Assembly: GCA_023251415.1 (NCBI GenBank) | Contig: JAHEYX010000038.1 | Span: forward strand, 1 to 14,333 | Direction: 5' to 3' | DNA from: Chitinophagales bacterium | GTDB taxonomy: Bacteria > Bacteroidota > Bacteroidia > Chitinophagales > CAIODY01 | DNA: 14,333 nucleotides | Shown: positions 6,936 through 13,340 of the stretch, piece after piece | How the letters are laid out: each line of letters begins with the position of its first letter | How positions within the stretch are numbered: the stretch's first letter is position 1 | Notes under the pieces: model-generated | What the model saw: only the letters and a program-made list of their open reading frames with translations | Database searches by the model: none | What the model was told of the DNA's origin: nothing | Translations under genes and position numbers: made by a program

Positions 6936-8396
6936 TTAAAACGACATAGCCGTTAAAATTCCGATATCACTTCCTTTTCCTGCGTTTAAAGATAATAGTG
7001 GTAAAATATTATTGCTATTGATACCAACCTTAATTTTACTGAACTTACACGTAATTTGCAATCCTACATTGGTGAAGGTTAAACCACCTAATCCACCATT
7101 AATACCAAGATTCAAAACATTGGCAATGCTATACATATAGCCTACAGCAAAATAAGGAGCCTTAACACTTGATAAATAATCACTAAAGCCTTGTACATAA
7201 CAGAAGTTGAAATTATGTTTGTAAAAAACGGTTTCGCGACGTTCTTTTTTACCAATTCTAAAGTTGGTGGCAAACAGCAATTTTTTTCCTAATGGTATGG
7301 TGTAGGGCGCAGAACTCACTGAAGGAGTCAATACTTTAACGATACTGTCAAGTTGTTCGCTTACATTTTTTTGCTGATCTCCAAAATACTTCATTTCGTA
7401 ACCTTCAAATACATAATGTGAATGGTTTGATACAGTCGTGGCATTGCGCTTAAATTGTATCATTCCCATATCAGTAAAGCCTACATTAAAGGATAAAACC
7501 GGAGAAACATCCACACGAACACCCCAATCCACGCCAATACCCTTACCGGTTCCACGAAAAAACTGACTGGTTATACTTTTTGGATTTATGGCAGGAATGG
7601 TTGAGGAAGGGCCTGAGGATAACGCGGTTCGCAATAAGGTATTGATAGTGGTTGTATCGACCGGTAAACTGGCGTGAATATCATAGTCAAAACCAAAATC
7701 GATGGAACGTCCATCTGCTGAAGTTAACATGGTGACAGCATTAGCAGGCATGTTTAAGTTTGCAAATCCTGAAACATAACGTACCCTTATGGCCGGCTTA
7801 ATATTTAGGTTTACCAATTTTCCAATTTTAGCAATTGGGAAATTACAAGCCGCGCTCAAGGCATAATCAGTATAGGAAAGGAAATTGAAACTGGGAAACA
7901 AATCAATTGTTTTTCCGGCAAACTGCTTGTTTCCTTTGTACACCAAGGAGAATAAATCACTATTGTAATTCAAATTAAATTCAGTTTTTTGACGAATGCC
8001 AAAGCCGAGCGATAGAAATGGGGTTTTGTTTTTATGTAGAATATTAACCCCCAAATTCAATAGGGTAGCATCGGCTCCTATATAAAACATGTTTTTCTGT
8101 TGCAATTTGTCAATCGCATAATTAATTAAATTGGCATTTAATTCTTGCGTCTTACTGAGTTGCAGCATATCATTAAAAGTAAATACATTATTTCCAAAAC
8201 CAATATAGGGGTGCCCCAATTGAATTTCAAACGTTCGAAAACCATCACCTAAATAAGTAGGCATATAACGTGTGGAACTTAATGCATAATGAGGGTTTTG
8301 TAATTCACCAAGATTAAATTGCGCTAAAGCACGGTTATGAACTAACCCGGCTAGAACTAAAAATAAACCAACAGATCGCTTAAAAATGGATATCAT
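6936..8396 (-). CDS. DUF5723-family outer-membrane beta-barrel protein
   Basis: A 486-residue protein with a Sec signal peptide (1-25, cleavage after ALA, mature Gln26). The mature chain is a series of amphipathic beta strands alternating with short polar turns. FEIQLGHPYIGFGN near the start, LSLGFGIRQK, and DWGVRVDVSPVLSFNVGFTDMG in the middle are typical of the DUF5723 family and of FadL/PorV-like outer-membrane barrels. The C-terminus ends in Phe after an aliphatic/aromatic strand, as many barrel proteins do for BAM recognition. It is the last gene of the minus-strand block, 17 bp after the lipoprotein gene, so the two are probably co-expressed and may act together at the outer membrane. 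The cargo or function is unknown. Family placement is from overall pattern, not a single decisive motif. Confidence 0.72.
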   Translation of the reverse strand: MISIFKRSVGLFLVLAGLVHNRALAQFNLGELQNPHYALSSTRYMPTYLGDGFRTFEIQLGHPYIGFGNNVFTFNDMLQLSKTQELNANLINYAIDKLQQKNMFYIGADATLLNLGVNILHKNKTPFLSLGFGIRQKTEFNLNYNSDLFSLVYKGNKQFAGKTIDLFPSFNFLSYTDYALSAACNFPIAKIGKLVNLNIKPAIRVRYVSGFANLNMPANAVTMLTSADGRSIDFGFDYDIHASLPVDTTTINTLLRTALSSGPSSTIPAINPKSITSQFFRGTGKGIGVDWGVRVDVSPVLSFNVGFTDMGMIQFKRNATTVSNHSHYVFEGYEMKYFGDQQKNVSEQLDSIVKVLTPSVSSAPYTIPLGKKLLFATNFRIGKKERRETVFYKHNFNFCYVQGFSDYLSSVKAPYFAVGYMYSIANVLNLGINGGLGGLTFTNVGLQITCKFSKIKVGINSNNILPLLSLNAGKGSDIGILTAMSF

Positions 8397-8413
8397 AATT
8401 TTTAGTTGATTGA

Positions 8414-9493
8414 TTAAAAGTTAATATTGATATTTAAGTCACCGGTAATTTGAATTTTTAATCGCGCATGCGTATTAGCTACAACTTTTGGTGGAGGATA
8501 ACCATTGGTATCGAACTTGAAATTAAAAATGCAATACGTCGACGATTTAATATTTCGAATACGATCAGCTGTTATTTCAATTCCGGTTTCAGAATTGGTT
8601 TGATTCAGCGGCTCTCCGGTTCCATCAGTTGTTGCACCGGCTATACTTAAACGATTGGTGAAAAGGGAATCGATAACAGCAGTTTTATCAGCGTTCAAAA
8701 AATAAACCTGAATACCGGTATTGACGGGCATATAGTTTTCCAAATACACGTGTACTTGTCCGGTTGCTGTTGTATCTGTTAAGCCATTATTTTGTTGCTG
8801 ATTATTTAAAGAAGAACCGAATGAAACGCCAAGTGTATCCGTTGAAACAAACTGTTTATTACTGTAAATTTCAATTGATTTCATAATTAAAACCTTCAAG
8901 GTTACCGTTAATAAGGATGGTTGCGGATCAAATACTACATTGTTTCCTCCGGGTGAAGTAAACTGATCCAAGTAAATGAATACAGTATCTTCAATGGTTT
9001 TATTAATAACTTTTAAATTAATCGTAAATGTTTCATGAGGGGCAACATCATTAGGAATGGAATACGAGTATATAATATTGGCCGGATTTAAAGTATCGGC
9101 ATCATTACGAAATACGATTTTAGTACCGGCTCCAATTGGAATAGGAAACAGGTTTTGTAAACTGATATCTAAATCAAACGAATCAATATTGGCACGGTAT
9201 AACCAAGAAGAAATCCTTTGTGGAAAAGGGCCCACATGATTGATTGTTACACCGGGTAAATTTAATGGCACACCGGTAGGCATACCTAAACTAAGTGCCG
9301 GAATTAAATGCGTAAACTTATTATTACGCAGTTCTTTTAAATTGGCCAATGAAACATCTCCCTTTACGGCCGGAAATAGCCACGAACTTTTCCACGGGGT
9401 ACTGCCTCCGGTACCTAATGGCGTTTTTTGACAACTCATCCAATAAGTGGAGCAAAGTACGAGAAGGACAATGAGTAACGAAGGACGTTTCAT
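8414..9493 (-). CDS. Lipoprotein of unknown function, in operon with phoH and DUF5723
   Basis: I do not recognise a family. The ATG at 9493 is preferred over the longer frame from 9553. It gives MKRPSLLIVLLVLCSTYWMSC, a proper lipoprotein signal with lipidated Cys21, and leaves a 19-bp gap after the phoH stop. The longer form would overlap phoH by 41 bp and add a 20-residue non-signal extension. The 359-residue product is beta-rich after residue 40, with ISLQNLFPIPIGAGTKIVFRN and NDVAPHETFTINLKV recalling all-beta late-embryogenesis or Ig-like folds. It contains five D-S/T-[AILMTV] tripeptides (DTL twice, DTV, DTT, DSL), the Bacteroidota O-glycosylation signature. The downstream DUF5723 gene starts 17 bp after the stop. 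A partner of that barrel protein is plausible but inferred from position only. Confidence 0.78.
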   Translation of the reverse strand: MKRPSLLIVLLVLCSTYWMSCQKTPLGTGGSTPWKSSWLFPAVKGDVSLANLKELRNNKFTHLIPALSLGMPTGVPLNLPGVTINHVGPFPQRISSWLYRANIDSFDLDISLQNLFPIPIGAGTKIVFRNDADTLNPANIIYSYSIPNDVAPHETFTINLKVINKTIEDTVFIYLDQFTSPGGNNVVFDPQPSLLTVTLKVLIMKSIEIYSNKQFVSTDTLGVSFGSSLNNQQQNNGLTDTTATGQVHVYLENYMPVNTGIQVYFLNADKTAVIDSLFTNRLSIAGATTDGTGEPLNQTNSETGIEITADRIRNIKSSTYCIFNFKFDTNGYPPPKVVANTHARLKIQITGDLNININF

Positions 9494-9512
9494 AAGTATA
9501 ATTTTAATTCGA

Positions 9513-10496
9513 TCAGCTTTTTGAAGAGGAAGGCTTTTCACCGGATTCATCACTTTTATCGTATGCTCTGATAATTTGTTTTACTAAACGATGACGAACT
9601 ACATCGCTTTCATTTAATCGAATCAACGCAATTCCATCAATGTTTTTTAAAATATCCAATGCCTTAAACAATCCACTTTTTTGATTTTTGGGCAAGTCAA
9701 TTTGCGATAAATCACCGGTAATAATCGCTTTCGCATTTGGACCAATACGTGTTAAAAGCATTTTTAGTTGTAAGTCGCTGGTGTTTTGAGCTTCATCTAA
9801 AATAATAAAGGCATTGTCTAATGTTCGTCCACGCATATATGCCAAAGGTGCGATTTCTATCACGCGATTGGTCATGTAATATTGCAATTTATCCATGGGT
9901 ATCATGTCATCCAAGGCATCATAAAGCGGTCGTAAATAAGGATCTATCTTTTCTTTTAAATCTCCCGGCAAAAACCCAAGATTTTCACCTGCTTCAACTG
10001 CCGGACGTGTTAATATAATTTTTTTAACCAATTTACTTTTCAATGCTTTCACGGCTAATGCAACGGCAGTATACGTTTTACCTGTTCCGGCCGGACCAAT
10101 TGCAAAAACGATATCGTTGGCTTCAGCAGCGGCAACCATTTTACGTTGGTTTTCTGTTCGACTTTTTACAACATGACCATTCGCACCATAAACAATAACA
10201 TCTTCATTCATTTCCGGAATAGCCTGTTCTTGCACACCCTGGTCAGGGGTATTAATTAAATTTTCAACGCTGTTGTCACTTACTTTACCAAAGCGTTCAA
10301 TCATGGCTAAAATTTGACGTATTTTTTCTTCTAATATATCGCGGTCTTTTTTACTGCCAAGTAATTTTATTGCACTGCCTCTTGCACTAATTTTTACTTC
10401 CGGAAAATTTCGCTTTAAGATTTCTAATTTAGAATTATTAATGCCAAAAAAGTCGACTGGGTTTATACCGTCAAGGTGTATTGTGGTTTCGTTCAC
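9513..10496 (-). CDS. PhoH-family ATPase
   Basis: A 327-residue cytoplasmic P-loop ATPase of the PhoH/PhoL family. This family has a superfamily-1-helicase-like core and is linked to RNA metabolism and the phosphate-starvation regulon in E. coli. Residues 1-75 form the N-terminal KH-like segment (IHLDGINPVDFFGINN). Walker A is GPAGTGKT (134-141), Walker B is FIILDEAQN (230-238), TGDLSQIDLP lies at 260-269, and the DVVRH motif at 298-302. The start is GTG (10494-10496): no ATG occurs in frame between the upstream stop (10533-10535) and the conserved N-terminus, so GTG is well supported. Length is normal. It is the first gene of a three-gene minus-strand unit with a lipoprotein and an outer-membrane protein, and is divergent from the SAM hydrolase-like gene. 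I found no exact -7 box for it. Confidence 0.95.
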   Translation of the reverse strand: MNETTIHLDGINPVDFFGINNSKLEILKRNFPEVKISARGSAIKLLGSKKDRDILEEKIRQILAMIERFGKVSDNSVENLINTPDQGVQEQAIPEMNEDVIVYGANGHVVKSRTENQRKMVAAAEANDIVFAIGPAGTGKTYTAVALAVKALKSKLVKKIILTRPAVEAGENLGFLPGDLKEKIDPYLRPLYDALDDMIPMDKLQYYMTNRVIEIAPLAYMRGRTLDNAFIILDEAQNTSDLQLKMLLTRIGPNAKAIITGDLSQIDLPKNQKSGLFKALDILKNIDGIALIRLNESDVVRHRLVKQIIRAYDKSDESGEKPSSSKS

Positions 10497-10540
10497 GTGA
10501 GATTTTTTAGTATTGAAAGAATAAGTGTTAAACTAAATCC

Positions 10541-10548
10541 TATTTTTG
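10541..10548 (+). promoter_or_regulatory. -7 element of the SAM hydrolase-like gene
   Basis: TATTTTTG is an exact TAnnTTTG match 28 bp before the TTG start at 10577, inside the 80-bp divergent region shared with phoH. The -33 TTG is missing at the usual distance. Confidence 0.5.
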
Positions 10549-10576
10549 TGCTAAATTTACTTCAATATCCAATAGT

Positions 10577-11344
10577 TTGCAAACCCAGTTACTAACATTC
10601 ATTTCTGATTTTGGCTACAGTGATGGGTCTTTGGCGCTGCTTAAAAGTTATATCATACAAGCCTGCCCAACCATGCAATTGTTAGATGTAAATAATAACG
10701 TAAAGCCTTATCACATGGCTGAAGCGGCGTATTTGGCTGAAAATTTATATTCCCGATTTCCGACAGGTACCATACATTTTATTACTACTAATATGTACAT
10801 GGAGCGCTTGATGCCTATTGTTTTAGTGCATTGTGAAAGCCATTATTTTATAGGTGTTGATAATGGCGTGTTCTCCATTTTGTTTCATCAAAAGGACGCA
10901 CAATTTCGCTTGTTAGCTTCGCAAGTAGATGAAGATTGGAATTTAATTATCTCCGGAGCTATTCAACAACTTACCGGCGGTATAGCTTGGAACACCATCG
11001 GAACTGCATTGGAGCAATTACGCCAAGTAAAGCGTCCGGAACCGTTTATCAAAGAATCTTATGTTGAAGGCGCGGTTTTGTTTACGGATGATTTTGGTAA
11101 CGCCATCACAAATATTAAACAAGAACAAGTTAGTTCTGTTTTTGATTTATCAAAAGTGATAATCAGTTTCGGTGCCAGTCATCGTATTCAAGGTATCAAA
11201 AAATCTATAGCAGAAGCTGCTGATCATGAGCCTTTTGCAATATTTAATGCATTTGGGCATTTATTGCTTGGGATGAAAAATTACAATTTCTCACGCCTTT
11301 TCGATGTAAAAGACGGAATTAAAGTGGCACTTCAAGCGATATAA
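10577..11344 (+). CDS. Divergent SAM hydroxide adenosyltransferase (DUF62) family protein
   Basis: A 255-residue protein of the family whose active members hydrolyse S-adenosylmethionine to adenosine and methionine, relatives of fluorinase and chlorinase. The fold markers are present: FISDFGYSDG (8-17), FPTGTIHFI (61-69), YFIGVDNGVFS (90-100), DDFGNAITNI (171-180) and AIFNAFGHL (221-229). However, the position of the catalytic Asp in the VDPGVGT-type loop appears to be Asn72 (TTNMYMER), the glycine-rich loop is lost, and the HGRD/F segment with the catalytic His is not visible. Activity may be altered or absent. The start is TTG: the open frame upstream reaches 10532 with no ATG, and the next ATG (codon 33) would remove the conserved SDFG motif. 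It converges on the SDR gene with a 5-bp gap and no terminator. Confidence 0.82.
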   Translation: MQTQLLTFISDFGYSDGSLALLKSYIIQACPTMQLLDVNNNVKPYHMAEAAYLAENLYSRFPTGTIHFITTNMYMERLMPIVLVHCESHYFIGVDNGVFSILFHQKDAQFRLLASQVDEDWNLIISGAIQQLTGGIAWNTIGTALEQLRQVKRPEPFIKESYVEGAVLFTDDFGNAITNIKQEQVSSVFDLSKVIISFGASHRIQGIKKSIAEAADHEPFAIFNAFGHLLLGMKNYNFSRLFDVKDGIKVALQAI

Positions 11345-11349
11345 CTGTT

Positions 11350-12171
11350 TTATTTTAAAGGCGAATGCACTTCGTTCTTTAATGTTCTGAACACCATTCG
11401 ATCTACAAATCCGGGTAAAAATTTATTTACAAAAACCGTCCAACGGCCCAGTGGAGTTAAAATTACAGTTCTGTTTTTTCGTCTGATGCCACGTAAAATT
11501 TCATAAGCAACAGTCATAGGGCTCATGAGTTTGTTTTCTTCCAGCGGTGTCTCGTCTTGTTGCTTACCACTTGCATTTAAAGCTGTTTTACGAATATTGG
11601 AAGAGGTATATCCCGGAGATATTACCATTATGTGCACCCCAGTTTTAAGCAACTCTATTCGCAAGGTTTCGAGAAAACCATTTAACGCAAATTTCGATGC
11701 TGAATAACCGGTACGGGCAGCCAAGCCTTTAAATCCGGCAACGGAAGAAACGCTAACAATACTGCCTTTGGATTCCAATAAATAGGGGAGAGCATATTTG
11801 GTACAATAAACGCTACCCCAAAAGTTAACATCCATAATTTGCCGTAATACCGCTAAATCAACATCCGTAAACAACGCCCGCATACTGATACCGGCATTGT
11901 TAATGAGTATATCTATTCGACCAAATTTTGCAATGGTGTCTTTAATCATTTGTTCGCAATCACTTGCTATCGAAACATCTGTTTTGCAAATCAAATAATT
12001 AGCTGTTGAATAAGTGGTGCGCTGTAATTTGGATTGGATTACATCAGCGTGACGAGCCGAGAATACTACTTTTGCACCATGTGCCAAAGCCATAGTTGCA
12101 CATTCCCAACCTATACCGCTTGATGCTCCGGTTATTACAACTACCTTATCTTTTATAAAAGTAAAATCCAT
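11350..12171 (-). CDS. Short-chain dehydrogenase/reductase (classical SDR)
   Basis: A 273-residue NAD(P)-dependent oxidoreductase of unknown substrate. It shows the complete classical SDR set: cofactor-binding TGASSGIG (14-21), acidic D65 in the adenine pocket region, NNAG (91-94), N116 in VNFWG, catalytic S143, Y156 and K160 (YSASK), and PG at 186-187. Arg40 after the second strand (SARH) suggests NADP preference. The C-terminal 50 residues (RRKNRTVILTPLGRW, then a hydrophobic PGFVDRMV segment) resemble the DHRS7-like/acyl-modifying SDRs common in Bacteroidota, which may touch the membrane. It is cytoplasmic and appears monocistronic. The stop lies 5 bp from that of the convergent SAM hydrolase-like gene. 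The substrate cannot be read from the sequence. Confidence 0.93.
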   Translation of the reverse strand: MDFTFIKDKVVVITGASSGIGWECATMALAHGAKVVFSARHADVIQSKLQRTTYSTANYLICKTDVSIASDCEQMIKDTIAKFGRIDILINNAGISMRALFTDVDLAVLRQIMDVNFWGSVYCTKYALPYLLESKGSIVSVSSVAGFKGLAARTGYSASKFALNGFLETLRIELLKTGVHIMVISPGYTSSNIRKTALNASGKQQDETPLEENKLMSPMTVAYEILRGIRRKNRTVILTPLGRWTVFVNKFLPGFVDRMVFRTLKNEVHSPLK

Positions 12172-12250
12172 GCTGTTTAAAAAAACAAAGTTGATGAAAT
12201 TTTAATAGTAATTAGTTAAAACAGCGTTTTTTTAATTTTTTTTAACGAAT

Positions 12251-12258
12251 TACGTTTG
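12251..12258 (+). promoter_or_regulatory. Candidate -7 element for tryptophan 2,3-dioxygenase
   Basis: TACGTTTG is an exact TAnnTTTG match 88 bp before the start codon, in the 175-bp divergent spacer shared with the SDR gene. A closer but imperfect box, TACATTTA at 12319-12326, would give a very short leader. Neither has a clear -33 TTG at about 19 bp. Confidence 0.35.
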
Positions 12259-12346
12259 TAATCACTTCATGCAAGTCGTCACCTGACCAAATTCATGTTC
12301 TAAACTTATTTTTTTTAATACATTTACAGCAGTTAAAAATAAATTT

Positions 12347-13258
12347 ATGGATGAAATTCTAAAGCAAATAGACGAAAAATACCGCAACTTACGACACGAC
12401 CCAAACACCTTTCTGAAGGGTTTATTGCACAGTAAACCTTTAACCTATTGGGATTATATACAGGTAGATACCCTGCTTTCTTTGCAAAAAACCAAAACCG
12501 ATTTTCCGGATGAATATATTTTTGTTGTTTACCATCAAATAACAGAGTTACTATTAGCTTTAATCACCCATGAACTTAAACAGCTTTTAGCAGATGGCTT
12601 ACAGATGGAAAATGCCAAAATTGAGGATAAGGTGAATCGCATTAATCGTTATGCCGAAGTATTGGACAACTCTTTTTCGGTGATGTCGCAAGGTATGGAA
12701 TACCAACAATACAACGAATTTCGTTTAGCATTAGCTCCGGCAAGTGGTTTTCAAGCTGTTTCCTTTCGCTTGATCGAATTTTATTGTACCGACATCATCA
12801 ATTTAATTCGCCCGGAAAACAAGTCCAAAGTTACGGCTGATGCAACTTATTTAGATAAACTGCGCCTGGTTTATTGGCAAGATGCCGGTATGAATCGACA
12901 AACCGGAGAAAGAAGTTTAATGTTAGACATTTTTGAAGAAAAGTATTTACCACTGCTCGTTTCAACTGCAGAAGCCTGTGCCGGTAAAAACTTGAACGCT
13001 ATTATTGAAAAGCGCCAAATGACCGATAGCTTGAAAAATGGCTTACGCAGAATGGATTATTTATTAAATGTAAAATGGCCATTAAGTCACTTGCATACTG
13101 CCGAAACCTATTTAATTGCCGCAGGTCACAAAACAGCCAGCACCGGAATGAGTGATTGGCAGAAGTATTTACACCCTGCTTATCAACAACGTTGCTTCTT
13201 CCCGTCGGTTTGGTCTAATGAAGAACGCAGCAATTGGGGTAACTTTACGGTGGAATAA
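12347..13258 (+). CDS. kynA: Tryptophan 2,3-dioxygenase family protein
   Basis: A 303-residue heme enzyme family member that opens the indole ring of L-tryptophan to N-formylkynurenine, the first step of kynurenine catabolism or de novo NAD synthesis. The recognised motifs are LTYWDYIQVDTLL (32-44), EYIFVVYHQITEL (56-68, with active-site F59 and H63), YNEFRLALAPASGFQ (122-136, with Y122 and carboxylate-binding R126) and FRLIEF. WPLSH at 244-248 supplies the probable heme-ligand His248. The usual GTGGSSG substrate loop is changed to STGMSDW (265-271), keeping the Thr that contacts the amino group. HQITELLLAL also lacks the Trp of canonical members. These changes point to a divergent Bacteroidota subgroup, so substrate range is less certain than family. 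No other kynurenine-pathway gene is in view. Confidence 0.88.
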   Translation: MDEILKQIDEKYRNLRHDPNTFLKGLLHSKPLTYWDYIQVDTLLSLQKTKTDFPDEYIFVVYHQITELLLALITHELKQLLADGLQMENAKIEDKVNRINRYAEVLDNSFSVMSQGMEYQQYNEFRLALAPASGFQAVSFRLIEFYCTDIINLIRPENKSKVTADATYLDKLRLVYWQDAGMNRQTGERSLMLDIFEEKYLPLLVSTAEACAGKNLNAIIEKRQMTDSLKNGLRRMDYLLNVKWPLSHLHTAETYLIAAGHKTASTGMSDWQKYLHPAYQQRCFFPSVWSNEERSNWGNFTVE

Positions 13259-13306
13259 TGGGGATTACTTTATTACGTACATGTACAATCATCGTTAAAG
13301 AATATA

Positions 13307-13314
13307 TATCTTTG
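13307..13314 (+). promoter_or_regulatory. -7 element of the GH3-family gene
   Basis: TATCTTTG is an exact TAnnTTTG match 26 bp before the ATG at 13341, within the 82-bp gap after the dioxygenase gene. It suggests separate transcription from the upstream gene. A GTACATGTAC palindrome lies at 13277-13286, about where an upstream regulator could bind. Confidence 0.5.
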
Positions 13315-13340
13315 ATTAATTAATCTTTAACCTTACACGA

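Noticed and set aside
9494..9553. A longer N-terminus for the lipoprotein, overlapping the end of phoH
   Set aside because: The added 20 residues are polar and would bury the lipoprotein signal. The ATG at 9493 gives a normal signal with a lipobox and a normal operon gap.
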